64,000 nt of DNA, taken from NCBI RefSeq assembly GCF_035982055.1, contig NZ_CP108427.1, forward strand, positions 5,579,001-5,643,000. Reading direction: 5' to 3'. Below the pieces are notes generated by a model. That model made no database searches. It was not told the origin of the DNA and saw only the letters and a list, made by a program, of their open reading frames with translations. The stretch is from Streptomyces sp. NBC_01288 (GTDB lineage: Bacteria > Actinomycetota > Actinomycetes > Streptomycetales > Streptomycetaceae). Shown here one piece after another: positions 50,102 through 59,027 of this stretch; position 1 is the stretch's first letter, and every line of letters starts with the position of its first letter. The position numbers were made by a program, and so were the translations under genes.

Positions 50102-50914
50102 TCACCCGCTCGGCGCCAACGCCCCCCAGGACACGGTCACTTCGCCCTGCCGCCAGCGCACCGGACCGTCCGTGACCGGCCAGTCCGCGGTCAGGTCCCG
50201 CACCGCGCGGATCCAGCGCTGGCGGGCGCCGTAGGAGGCGTAGGGCGCGGCGGCGGCCCACGCGCGGTCGAAGTCGCGGAGGAAGGCGTGCACCGGTTCG
50301 CCGGGGACGTTGCGGTGGATGAGGGCCTTCGGGAGGCGCTCGGCGAGGTCGGACGGCCGCTCCAGGGAACCGAGCCGCGTCGCGAAGGTGACCGTGCGCG
50401 GCCCCTCGGGACCGAGCGCGACCCACACGTGCCGCCGCCCGATCTCGTCGCAGGTCCCCTCGACGAGCAGCCCGCCCCGGGAGCCCCCGGCCGCCGGCGC
50501 GAGCCGCCCGCACAGCCGCGCCCAGACCTCGGCGACCCGCGCCTCGTCGTACTGCCGCAGGACGTTCGCCGCGCGGATCAGCGACGGCCGCTGCGGCACG
50601 GGGATCTCGAACCCGCCGTGCCGGAAAGCGAGCCCCTCCCGCTCGTACGGTCTCGCCGCCGCGACCCGCGCCGGTTCGATCTCGACACCGACCACGCGCG
50701 CGTGCGGCGCGACGGTACGGAGGCGCGCCAGCAGTTCTACGGCGGTCCAGGGCGCGGCGCCGTAGCCGAGGTCCACGGCGACGGGATCGACGGCCCGCCG
50801 CAGCTCGGCGCCGTGCGTCGCCGCGATCCAGCGGTCCATACGGCGCAGCCGGTTGGGGTTGGTGGTGCCGCGGGTCACCGTTCCGATCGGGCGGGTGGCT
50901 GCGCGGGCTGTCAT
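50102..50914 (-). CDS. Class I SAM-dependent methyltransferase
   Basis: A 270-residue protein with methyltransferase motif I VAVDLGYGAAPWTAVELL and the acidic strand VVGVEIEPARVAAARP. It then has an unusual C-terminal part (RDFDRAWAAAAPYASYGARQ, RWIRAVRDLTADWPV). I recognise it only as the family that accompanies the mshA region in Streptomyces. Substrate unknown. It is transcribed toward the NlpC gene. Confidence 0.8.
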   Translation of the reverse strand: MTARAATRPIGTVTRGTTNPNRLRRMDRWIAATHGAELRRAVDPVAVDLGYGAAPWTAVELLARLRTVAPHARVVGVEIEPARVAAARPYEREGLAFRHGGFEIPVPQRPSLIRAANVLRQYDEARVAEVWARLCGRLAPAAGGSRGGLLVEGTCDEIGRRHVWVALGPEGPRTVTFATRLGSLERPSDLAERLPKALIHRNVPGEPVHAFLRDFDRAWAAAAPYASYGARQRWIRAVRDLTADWPVTDGPVRWRQGEVTVSWGALAPSG

Positions 50915-50974
50915 ACCTAGAGGGTAGGCGGCGGCTTCTACGGGGGTGTCGCCACGGGAGCCGGGCCGGGGCGA

Positions 50975-51610
50975 TCAGCGCGAGCCGCGAGCCGTCCTGC
51001 GGCGCAGGGCGACGACGATGCCGCCGCCCGCCGCGAGCAGGGCGGCCGCGGTGCCCGCGAGCGCCGTGGTGCCGTCGCTCGCGCCGGTGTCGGCGAGGTG
51101 GGTGCCACCGCCCGCGGGCGACGGGGCGCCGCTCGCCGCGGGCACGGGGCTGCTGCTCTCGGCGGAGGACGGGTCGGAGGTAGGGGTCGACGACGTCGAC
51201 GGCTGGGCGGACACGGACGCCGAGGCCGAGGCCGACGCGGAGGCGGAGGCGCCGCATGTCACGTCCGGGACGACGACCATCGGCGTGATGTCGTCGTCGA
51301 CCTGGTCGCCCGCCTGGACGTGGACCCGGAAGGTCTCGCCGGCGTACCAGTCCAGGGTCTTGAGGTCGACGCTGACGCCGTCGGCGGTCGGGTGCGCGAT
51401 GGTCTCGGTGTCGACCCACCGCTCTCCGCCCGGCATGTTCAGCTGGACGTACAGGGTGATCTTGGCCGGGGTGCCGGTCGCGTCCTTGTCGGTGACGCGG
51501 ATGACGCCGTTGCCCTGGGCGTCGCAGACGGGGGTCGCGGTGAAGTCGCCGATGCTGCACGTACCAGGGGAGAGGGACAGGTTTGTCCTTACGTTGAAGA
51601 GCCCGAGGCC
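50975..51610 (-). pseudogene. LAXTG-type cell-surface protein, N-terminus missing
   Basis: The C-terminal part is clear: a Ser/Ala repeat (SASASASASASV), a Pro/Ser/Thr-rich linker, and the sorting signal HLADTGASDG with TALAGTAAALLAAGGGIVVA and RRRTARGSR. This fits class E sortase substrates of Streptomyces. The preceding domain starts TNLSLSPGTCSIGDFTATPV, but no start codon or signal peptide lies in frame upstream and the DNA there is degenerate. It is probably a truncated gene, or one with a frameshift near 51600. Confidence 0.6.
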
Positions 51611-51888
51611 GGATACGCCTACAAGACCTGTGGGCCTGCTGCGAGGGTTGTGTCGCCGCAGGTCAAGAGGTGGCTGAGGAGTGGTCGGCCCGCGTGCCGA
51701 TCGTTCGGACGGCTGCCCGGTTCGCGTGCCGACCACGCAGCCCGCGCTCGAACGGTTGAGCGACCATCGGCAATGGCTCGGTAAAATCCCCATGCGCCGG
51801 AATGAGAATCCGGCCTCCCGATGTTGGCGTCCTTGGAGGGAACCCCACACCCTCCCTCAGGCATGCCCGCAGCGAGGAGGAACGCCAC

Positions 51889-53226
51889 GTGAGCCAGTAC
51901 GGCAGCAGGCTCGGGCGGCGTTCCGCGGCCTCGTCCACCCGGCTGCGGCTGCACCGCAAGCCCCGCCGGGTCGCCATGCTCTCCGTGCACACGTCACCGC
52001 TGCACCAGCCCGGCACGGGCGACGCCGGCGGCATGAACGTCTACATCGTGGAGCTCGCGCAGCGCCTCGCCGCGATCAACATCGAGGTCGAGATCTTCAC
52101 GCGCGCCACCACGGCCGCCCTCCCCCCGACCGTCGAGCTGGCACCCGGCGTCCTCGTCCGGCACGTCGACGCGGGGCCGTACGAAGGTCTCGCCAAGGAG
52201 GAACTCCCCGCCCAGCTCTGCGCGTTCACGCACGGAGTGATGCAGGCGTGGGCCGGCCACCGCCCCGGGTACTACGACCTCGTCCACTCGCACTACTGGC
52301 TCTCCGGCCACGTCGGCTGGCTCGCCGCCCAGCGCTGGGGCGTCCCCCTCGTGCACGCCATGCACACCATGGCCAAGGTCAAGAACGCCAGCCTGGCCGA
52401 CGGCGACACCCCCGAGCCCGCCGCCCGCGTCATCGGCGAGACCCAGATCGTCGCCGCAGCCGACCGCCTCATCGCCAACACGGCGGAGGAGGCCGACGAA
52501 CTCGTACGGCACTACTCGGCCGACCCCGCCAAGGTCGCCGTAGTACACCCCGGCGTGAACCTCGAACGCTTCCGCCCGGCGGACGGCCGCGCCGCCGCCC
52601 GCGCCCGCCTCGGCCTCCCGCAGGACGCCCTGATCCCGCTCTTCGCGGGCCGCATCCAGCCCCTGAAGGCGCCGGATGTGCTGTTGCGCGCGGTCGCCGT
52701 GCTGCTCGACGAGCGGCCCGAGCTGCGCTCGAACATCGTCGTGCCCGTCGTCGGCGGCCCCAGCGGCAGCGGCCTCGCCAAGCCCGAGGGCCTGCAAAAG
52801 CTGGCCGCGCGGCTGGGCATCGCGGACGTCGTACGGTTCCGGCCGCCGGTCGGGCAGGAGCAGCTGGCGGACTGGTTCCGGGCCGCGTCCGTGCTGGTCA
52901 TGCCGTCGTACAGCGAGTCCTTCGGGCTGGTCGCCATAGAGGCGCAGGCGGCCGGTACGCCGGTGCTCGCGGCCTCGGTCGGCGGCCTCCCGGTCGCCGT
53001 GCGCGACGGCGAGACCGGCTTCCTCGTCCAGGGCCACGACCCCGTCGCCTACGCCCACGTCCTGCGCCGGCTCGCCGACGACCCGCACCTCGCGCCCCGC
53101 ATGGGTGAGGCCGCCGCCCGGCACGCCCAGTCCTTCGGCTGGGACACCGCCGCCGCCGCCACGGCGGACGTCTACACGGCGGCGGCGCAGGCCCACCGCC
53201 GTCACGTACGCTCGCACCATGGGTGA
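51889..53226 (+). CDS. mshA: MshA, D-inositol-3-phosphate glycosyltransferase
   Basis: A 445-residue GT4 glycosyltransferase for the first step of mycothiol synthesis. Signatures are RVAMLSVHTSPLHQPGTGDA with GGMNVYIVELAQRLA, then DLVHSHYWLSGHVGWLAAQR, VVHPGVNLERFRPADG, PLFAGRIQPLKAPDVLLRAV and YSESFGLVAIEAQAAGTPVL. It transfers GlcNAc to inositol-3-phosphate. GTG 51889 follows AGGAGGAACG and is the family-like start; a longer frame is rejected. The ybjN gene overlaps its end by eight bases. Confidence 0.95.
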   Translation: MSQYGSRLGRRSAASSTRLRLHRKPRRVAMLSVHTSPLHQPGTGDAGGMNVYIVELAQRLAAINIEVEIFTRATTAALPPTVELAPGVLVRHVDAGPYEGLAKEELPAQLCAFTHGVMQAWAGHRPGYYDLVHSHYWLSGHVGWLAAQRWGVPLVHAMHTMAKVKNASLADGDTPEPAARVIGETQIVAAADRLIANTAEEADELVRHYSADPAKVAVVHPGVNLERFRPADGRAAARARLGLPQDALIPLFAGRIQPLKAPDVLLRAVAVLLDERPELRSNIVVPVVGGPSGSGLAKPEGLQKLAARLGIADVVRFRPPVGQEQLADWFRAASVLVMPSYSESFGLVAIEAQAAGTPVLAASVGGLPVAVRDGETGFLVQGHDPVAYAHVLRRLADDPHLAPRMGEAAARHAQSFGWDTAAAATADVYTAAAQAHRRHVRSHHG

Positions 53227-53731
53227 GGCGGCAGCGGACCAGGAGCGGGCGGCGCAGGTCATCGAGGGTTTCCTCAAGGGCGCCGAACTCGACTGGGAGA
53301 GCCCGGAGTCCGGTACGTTCGTCGTCAAACTCCCCGGCACCCGCAAGCTGTCGACGACCCTCTCCCTCCTTGTCGGCCGCCACTCCCTCTCGCTCAACGC
53401 CTTCGTCATCCGCCACCCCGACGAGAACGAGACGGGCGTCCACCGCTGGCTCCTGGAGCGCAACCTCAAGCTGTACGGCGTGAGTTACGCCGTCGATCAG
53501 CTCGGCGACGTGTACGTCACCGGCCGGCTGCCGCTGTCCGCCGTCACCGAGGCCGAGATCGACCGCCTCCTCGGCCAGGTCCTGGAGGCCGCCGACGGCA
53601 GCTTCAACACCCTCCTGGAACTGGGCTTCGCCTCCGCGATCCGCAAGGAGTACGCGTGGCGGGTGTCGCGCGGGGAGTCGACGCGGAATCTGGACGCGTT
53701 CACGAATCTGACCCAGCGCCCGACCAACTGA
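53219..53731 (+). CDS. YbjN-domain protein
   Basis: A 170-residue protein with the YbjN (T3SS-chaperone-like) fold: AAQVIEGFLKGAELDWESPE, HSLSLNAFVIRHPDENETGV, HRWLLERNLKLYGVSYAVDQ and TEAEIDRLLGQVLEAADGSF. It is found after mshA in actinobacteria and may be cotranscribed. ATG 53219 overlaps the mshA stop by eight bases. The function is unclear. Confidence 0.88.
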   Translation: MGEAAADQERAAQVIEGFLKGAELDWESPESGTFVVKLPGTRKLSTTLSLLVGRHSLSLNAFVIRHPDENETGVHRWLLERNLKLYGVSYAVDQLGDVYVTGRLPLSAVTEAEIDRLLGQVLEAADGSFNTLLELGFASAIRKEYAWRVSRGESTRNLDAFTNLTQRPTN

Positions 53732-53841
53732 TCTCCTCCCGCCCTCTTTCGTTGCGCCCGGGCGCCGTGGCATGCTCACCGCCAGCACATTTCTGAACGA
53801 CGTTCACATCCATGAAGAGCCGCGTGGGAGGACGTACGTAC

Positions 53842-55470
53842 ATGAGCAATCCCCGTCTCACCAGACGAACCCTGCTCGGAAGCACCCTGGCCTTGGCGGT
53901 CCCCCTGCCGAAACAGGGATCGCGAGGTCAAGTCCCTTCCCTCTGGCGGGAGTTCACCCGCACCCCCTACACCCACCCACAGATCCCGTACGTCGCGAAG
54001 GCGGGCGCGCAGCGACACCCCCGGCACTCGCGCGTGCTGGACGTCCGCGCGTACGGCGCCGTAGCGGACGCTACGACCGACTCCGCCCCCGCGATCAACC
54101 GTGCCATCGCCGCTGCCGGCAGGGCCGGCGGTGGCACGGTCCTCATCCCGCCCGGCACCTTCCGCGTCGACGACGTGATCCGCGTAGGCCACTCGAACGT
54201 GGTGGTCAGGGGCGCGGGCAGCAACCGTACGAAGCTCTACGCGACCAAGAACCTCACCGAACTGATCGGCGTCTACGGCTCCCGTTACGGCGGCGACAAG
54301 TCGTCCTGGTCCTGGGCGGGCGGCCTCATCTGGCTTGCCCCGACGGCCCGTTGGGACTCACTGGTCGCCGCGATCAGGGCGAAGGCCTGGCCCTTCGAGG
54401 GCTGGACCGGCAACAAGCGTGACGAATGGCGGCAGTTGACGACGATCGAGCCCGCGCGACAGGGCGCCTGGACGGTGCGGGTCGCGGACGCCTCGCAACT
54501 CAAGCCGGGCAACCTGGTGTTGCTCCGCCTCGCCGACGACACCGGCCACACCCTCCTGGAGCACATGGCGGGCGGCGGCCCCGGCCCCGAGGCGTACTAC
54601 TGGGACGACAAGACGAAGCTGCTGTCGTACGTCCCCTACGAATGGCCCGTCCGCATCGCGCACGTCCACGGCCGCAAGGTGACCCTCGAACGCCCCCTGC
54701 CCCTCGACCTACGCCCCGAGTGGAACCCCCAATTCACCACGCACGTGGAGGAGTTGACGGGCTCGGGAGTGGAAGGCCTGACCCTGGAGGCGGTGGAGAC
54801 CCCGCAGCAACCGCACCTCCTCGACAAGGGCTACAACGGCGTCGTCCTCCAGTGCGCCTACGACTGCTGGGTGGACGACGTGACGGTCCGTCATGTGGAC
54901 AACGGCTTCGGCCTGGTGGCGGCCTCGGCGTGCACGCTGCGCGGTACGACGGTGGCGGGCCGGGGCTCTCATCACCCCTACTTCTGCCGCGAGGGTTCGC
55001 ACGACAACCTCGTCGAGGACTTCACCATCGAGGAGCGCACGGTCCCGGCCCCGGCCAACACCCAGCTCCACGGCATCAACGTCGAGGGTCTGTCGTCGTA
55101 CAACGTCTGGTCGCGCGGCGACATGCGCATGGGCACCTTCGACAGCCACCGCGGCCTGCCCTTCGCCAACGTCCGTACCGACATCACGGTCAACAACGAC
55201 GGCCGCCACGGCGGTGACGCGAACGCCGGTCCGCTCTTCGGCGCCCGCTTCACCCACTGGAACATCCGCGTCACGAACGGGCGCGCGGGCCTGATGAAGA
55301 TCGACCAACTCGCCCCGTACAGCGCCACGGTGGGCCTCAATACGGTCACCGAGTTCGACCAGATCGACGTCCCCGACTTCACCGGCGACCTGCACGCGCG
55401 GCTGGAGCTCTACGGCACGACGGGGGTCGTACGGCCGCGGAATCTGTACGAGGCGCAGCGGGAGCTGTGA
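53842..55470 (+). CDS. Tat-exported right-handed beta-helix protein (pectate-lyase-like)
   Basis: A 542-residue exported protein. The twin-arginine signal is LTRRTLLGSTLALAVPLPKQ. A parallel beta-helix typical of pectate-lyase superfamily proteins follows (LDVRAYGAVADATTDSAPAI, GGTVLIPPGTFRVDDVIRVG, VVVRGAGSNRTKLYATKN), then repeated coils (VEGLTLEAVE, VRHVDNGFGLVAASACTLRG). Such proteins act on polysaccharides, but no catalytic residue is assigned. ATG 53842 follows GGGAGG; an upstream ATG at 53812 is possible. Confidence 0.82.
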   Translation: MSNPRLTRRTLLGSTLALAVPLPKQGSRGQVPSLWREFTRTPYTHPQIPYVAKAGAQRHPRHSRVLDVRAYGAVADATTDSAPAINRAIAAAGRAGGGTVLIPPGTFRVDDVIRVGHSNVVVRGAGSNRTKLYATKNLTELIGVYGSRYGGDKSSWSWAGGLIWLAPTARWDSLVAAIRAKAWPFEGWTGNKRDEWRQLTTIEPARQGAWTVRVADASQLKPGNLVLLRLADDTGHTLLEHMAGGGPGPEAYYWDDKTKLLSYVPYEWPVRIAHVHGRKVTLERPLPLDLRPEWNPQFTTHVEELTGSGVEGLTLEAVETPQQPHLLDKGYNGVVLQCAYDCWVDDVTVRHVDNGFGLVAASACTLRGTTVAGRGSHHPYFCREGSHDNLVEDFTIEERTVPAPANTQLHGINVEGLSSYNVWSRGDMRMGTFDSHRGLPFANVRTDITVNNDGRHGGDANAGPLFGARFTHWNIRVTNGRAGLMKIDQLAPYSATVGLNTVTEFDQIDVPDFTGDLHARLELYGTTGVVRPRNLYEAQREL

Positions 55471-55471
55471 C

Positions 55472-56119
55472 TCAGGCCCGGCGCAGGACGTCGTAGCCGA
55501 TGAAGTCGAACATGCGGGTGCCGGTGGGGAGTTGGCGGGGTTCGCCGGTGAAACGGTGGGCGCCGACGGACTGGGGGATCGAGGGGTCCGACACCCACAG
55601 GCGCTCGAAACCGCGTTCCTCCAGCCAGGCGCAGACCTGGGGGACGAGGTCGGGGGCGAGGTCGCGGCTGCGGGTCCAGACGAGGGTGCCGCCCGTCCGG
55701 CACAGGGCGGTGCAGTGGTCGAGGACGCGTTCGACGTCGGCGTCGGAGATGTTGCCGAGGATGCCGCACGCGAGGACGAGGTCGGCGGGGGCGAGTTCGG
55801 CGTACTGGTCCGTCAACGAGGCGTCTCCGGCGACGACTTCGACGTTCGGGAGGCCGGCGGCGCGGGCCGCCTGTCTCGCGACATCCACGTTCCGCTCGTC
55901 CAACTCCACGAGCCGGGCGCGGACTTCGGGCCCTCGGGGATGCTCGGCCAGTACGCCGATCAGGTCGCGGCCCTGTCCGGCGCAGAGGCTGATCGCGGTG
56001 AGCGGGCCCGGCGGGGCGGTGTCGAGAGCGAGGCGGAGGCGTTCCTGGATGAGGGCCAGGCGGCGGCTGAGGTAGGAGTCGGGGGAGTCGTAGGCGTCGT
56101 GCCATTCGTGCCAGTCCAT
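55472..56119 (-). CDS. SAM-dependent methyltransferase
   Basis: A 215-residue class I methyltransferase: LTAISLCAGQGRDLIGVLAE (motif I), ARLVELDERNVDVARQAAR, EVVAGDASLTDQYAELAPAD and LVLACGILGNISDADVERVL. It begins MDWHEWHDAYDSPDSYLSRR. Substrate unknown. It is convergent with the beta-helix gene by only a few bases. Confidence 0.85.
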   Translation of the reverse strand: MDWHEWHDAYDSPDSYLSRRLALIQERLRLALDTAPPGPLTAISLCAGQGRDLIGVLAEHPRGPEVRARLVELDERNVDVARQAARAAGLPNVEVVAGDASLTDQYAELAPADLVLACGILGNISDADVERVLDHCTALCRTGGTLVWTRSRDLAPDLVPQVCAWLEERGFERLWVSDPSIPQSVGAHRFTGEPRQLPTGTRMFDFIGYDVLRRA

Positions 56120-56128
56120 GCGCGGAAT

Positions 56129-56950
56129 CTAGCTACGGCGGCGATCACTGTCGCGTGAATAACGCCCCGGCGTGACCCCCACCAACTTCCGGAAATGGCG
56201 CGTGAGATGGGACTGGTCGTAGAACCCGGTCACCGTCGCCACCTCGCCCGGCGGACGGCCGTCGAGGAGGAGCCGGCGGGCGCGGTCGACGCGGCGGGAC
56301 ATCAGGTACTGGTGCGGTGCGATGCCGTACGCCCCGCTGAACGCCCGTACCAGATGGGCGGGATGGGCGTGCACGAGCCGGGCGGCCTCGTCGAGGGTGA
56401 TGCCTTCGGTGACGTGCTCGTCGAGGAGTTCGCGGAGGTCGCGGGCGAGGACGGGACCGGGGCCGGGTGTCGGGGAGGGGGCGGCGAACGGCCGTAGGCG
56501 GGCGTGCAGTTGCTCGGCGATGAGGGTCAGTCGGCTCTCGGCCTCCAGTTCGTCGCCGGGGTGGTCGAGCGCGGTGTGCAACTGGCCCACGCGCAGCCGG
56601 AGTTCGGGATCACGGAGGTCCGGCCGGTCGACGGCGGAACCGATCAGGCTGTCCGGGAGATGCGTGCCGTCGAGATAGAGGACGCGCTTGCGGAAGCCGT
56701 GCGGGGTGGCGGGGGAGCCGTTGTGCGGGACGTGCGGCGGCAGCAGCGACACGGTGTCGTGCGGGGTGCCGTGCTCGTGCCGGTCGAGGTCGTACCGTAC
56801 GGCTCCGTCGTCCACGATCAGCAGCGTCCACGCGTCGTGCACGTGCATCGGGTACGCGTACTCGGTGAAGTGCGCGTGGAAGACCTCGACGACACCGGGG
56901 ATGCGGGGCCGCCACGCGGAGACTTCCTGCTGGGGGCGCTGCGGGGCCAT
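56129..56950 (-). CDS. AraC-family transcriptional regulator
   Basis: A 273-residue protein with an AraC cupin-like sensor domain (HAHFTEYAYPMHVHDAWTLL, HGTPHDTVSLLPPHVPHNGS) and a C-terminal double helix-turn-helix (LDEAARLVHAHPAHLVRAFS, GEVATVTGFYDQSHLTRHFR, TPGRYSRDS). ATG 56950 (MAPQRPQQEV) is chosen; the frame extends further upstream but without homology. It is divergent from the DUF2000 gene, its probable target. Confidence 0.9.
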   Translation of the reverse strand: MAPQRPQQEVSAWRPRIPGVVEVFHAHFTEYAYPMHVHDAWTLLIVDDGAVRYDLDRHEHGTPHDTVSLLPPHVPHNGSPATPHGFRKRVLYLDGTHLPDSLIGSAVDRPDLRDPELRLRVGQLHTALDHPGDELEAESRLTLIAEQLHARLRPFAAPSPTPGPGPVLARDLRELLDEHVTEGITLDEAARLVHAHPAHLVRAFSGAYGIAPHQYLMSRRVDRARRLLLDGRPPGEVATVTGFYDQSHLTRHFRKLVGVTPGRYSRDSDRRRS

Positions 56951-56999
56951 GCAAAGAACGTACAAGACGGAACCGTGGGGCGGTCGGCAGTCTCGACGT

Positions 57000-57455
57000 A
57001 TGAGCACTGACACCACTGCCAGCACCGCCATCACCGCCGAACCGGTCCGCTTCGACACCAAGATCGCCGTCCTGCTGCGGGAGGACCTTGAGCCCTGGCA
57101 ACGGCTGAACGTCACGTCCTTCCTGGTCAGCGGCCTGGGATCGCAGGTCCCCGAGGTGATCGGGGAGCCGTACGAGGACGCCGACGGGGTGCGGTATCTG
57201 TCGATGTTCCGACAGCCGGTGATGGTCTTCGAGGCCACGAAGGAGGTCCTGGTGGCGGCGCACGGGCGAGCGCTGTCCCGCGCCCTGCCGAGGGCTGTCT
57301 TCACGTCGGACCTCTTCACCACGGGCAACGACCGCGACAACCGAGCGGCGGTACGGGCCGTCGCCACGGCCGAGCTGGATGTGGTGGGGCTGGCGGTGTA
57401 CGGGCCGCGGAACGGGGTGGACAAGGTGGTGAAGGGGGCGCGGATGCATCCGTGA
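57000..57455 (+). CDS. DUF2000-family protein
   Basis: A 151-residue protein with DUF2000 pattern RFDTKIAVLLREDLEPWQRL, NVTSFLVSGLGSQVPEVIGE, RQPVMVFEATKEVLVAAHGR and LDVVGLAVYGPRNGVDKVVK. The fold is peptidyl-tRNA-hydrolase-2-like; the function is unknown. It is divergent from the AraC gene. This arrangement of an AraC regulator and a DUF2000 protein is common. Confidence 0.85.
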   Translation: MSTDTTASTAITAEPVRFDTKIAVLLREDLEPWQRLNVTSFLVSGLGSQVPEVIGEPYEDADGVRYLSMFRQPVMVFEATKEVLVAAHGRALSRALPRAVFTSDLFTTGNDRDNRAAVRAVATAELDVVGLAVYGPRNGVDKVVKGARMHP

Positions 57456-57475
57456 GGACGCCCCTTTGCGGCGGG

Positions 57476-58613
57476 CTAGACGGGGAGTGCCCAGCTCGGA
57501 CCATGTGGTTCGTCGAGCCAGACCCTTTGCGTGTCCGGGGTGATCGTCATTCCGAAGCTGGACACGTGCGGTGAGCCGTGGCTCTGCCAGCGCGTGATCG
57601 AGTTCTCGACCGCGGTCCACAGGTCGAGCGGTCCGCGTCGGACGACAGTCCAGCCTTCGCCGTTGTCCGCCGTGCGGGTCCGGGCCTGGGAGCCGGCGGC
57701 CACGTCGAGCAGGATCTGCTCGGCTTCCGTGCCGAGCCGTTCCGCCGAGGGCGCGGCGAGCTGTGCGACGAACCGGCCGCTCCAGTCGTCGAGCAGGGCG
57801 GGGTCGATCACGCTCGGGCGTTCGTCCCCGGGGAGCAGTTCGAAGGGTCCGTGCGGTGGCCGGTCGTGGGTACGGGCGATCATGAACGAGGTGTATCCGG
57901 GCAGGAACCGGCCTTCCGCGACGCCGTCGCCCTCGACCGTGAGACGAACGAGGCCGTGTCCGGATCCCCATCCGGCGAGGGTGACGAGGAGGTTTCCTCC
58001 GGCCTTGATCTGCTGGAGCAGGCCGTAGGGGATGTACCGCATCGAGCAGAACGCGATCACGATGTCGTACGGGGCCCGGTCGCGGTGGCCGCGCAGGCCG
58101 TCGGCCGTGATGAGCGTCGAGGTGTAGCCGGCCTCGGTGAGAGCTTTGCGCGCGCGTTCTGCCGCAGCGGGGTCGGTCTCGATCGAGGTCACGTTCTCCT
58201 GGCCGGCCACCTCGCAGGCGTAGGCGGTCGACAGGCCCGTTCCGGTGCCGATGATCAGCACGCGTTTCCCTCGGGCGACGCCCGCCTGCTCGATCATCCC
58301 GAGGATGACGCTGGGCAGGGTCGAGGACGAGGTCGGGCTCCCTCCGGTGACGGGACCTGCGGCCTCCTCGGCGAGTACGCCGTCGAGCTGTGTCACCCAT
58401 GTCCGGTCCTGATAGGTGAGGCGCAGCCACGCGTCGGCGGGGGGTGTCGTCGCGGCGGGTGGGGGTCCAGACCGTGACCCCCGGAGGGCTGCTCGGCCGG
58501 TAGATCGCGGGGCCGAGGAAAACCTCGCGGGGGACCGTCTCGGCCGCGCGCCGCACCTCGGGGTCGCGCAACTCGTCGTCGGCGACCAGCTGTTCGACGA
58601 GTCGGTGGCGCAC
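57476..58613 (-). pseudogene. PIMT-like methyltransferase with frameshift
   Basis: The main frame (57476-58396) encodes VTQLDGVLAEEAAGPVTGGS, the motif I segment KRVLIIGTGTGLSTAYACEV and the end MTITPDTQRVWLDEPHGPSW. The N-terminal part (VRHRLVEQLVADDELRDPEV, VPREVFLGPAIY) is in another frame; the two join at a six-G run at 58439-58444, as expected for a one-base shift (then PADAWLRLTYQDRTW). It resembles the protein-L-isoaspartate-methyltransferase-like enzymes of ATP-grasp peptide and lanthipeptide clusters, but no precursor or ligase is nearby. Confidence 0.75.
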
Positions 58614-58626
58614 GCCGCACGCCTGT

Positions 58627-58920
58627 GTGGTGAGCGAGGTGATCACGCACTCGTATCTGCACGCGCGTACGGCTCGGCTGTATGTCGATGTCTCGGTGCG
58701 TCCGGGGCATGTCTGCGTCGCGGTCCGGGACGACGAGTGGAACGAAGGCTCTGCCTCGACGTCGCGTGGGGTTCGGCTCGATGAGGGGCGGGGGCGGGGC
58801 TTCCTGCTCCTGGCCCGGCTCTCTGCCGGGTGGGGAGTGGTGACATGGCCGGCCGCGGGGGAGGGGTGCGTGCACAAACGCGTATGGTTCACCCTCGCCG
58901 AGACGGCCTCGGCTGCGTGA
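58627..58920 (+). pseudogene. Truncated HATPase (RsbW-like) fragment
   Basis: Residues 1-97 hold the end of the N-box (VVSEVITHSYLHA), the G1 region VAVRDDEWNE and G2 RGRGFLLLARL, ending VWFTLAETASAA. The usual first 40-50 residues are missing. Here the upstream DNA is the 5' end of the methyltransferase on the other strand. The Asn of the usual N-box is Ser. It may have been anti-sigma or phosphatase-like; it is probably non-functional. Confidence 0.6.
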
Positions 58921-58972
58921 ACGCTCGGTGGATCGCGCTGCGCCGACGCCGACAGGCCGTACCCCACCTCGC

Positions 58973-59007
58973 AAAGTGTGTCACTTCTCCGGAAAGTGAC
59001 ACACTTT
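58973..59007. terminator. Convergent bidirectional terminator-like palindrome
   Basis: Arms AAAGTGTGTCACTT and AAAGTGACACACTTT with a CTCCGG centre. The palindrome lies between the HATPase relic and the tail of the MFS gene, which converge. The core AAGTGTGNCACTT is shared with the palindrome at 10323-10370. Confidence 0.7.
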
Positions 59008-59027
59008 CCCCCACCACCCCCCACCCC

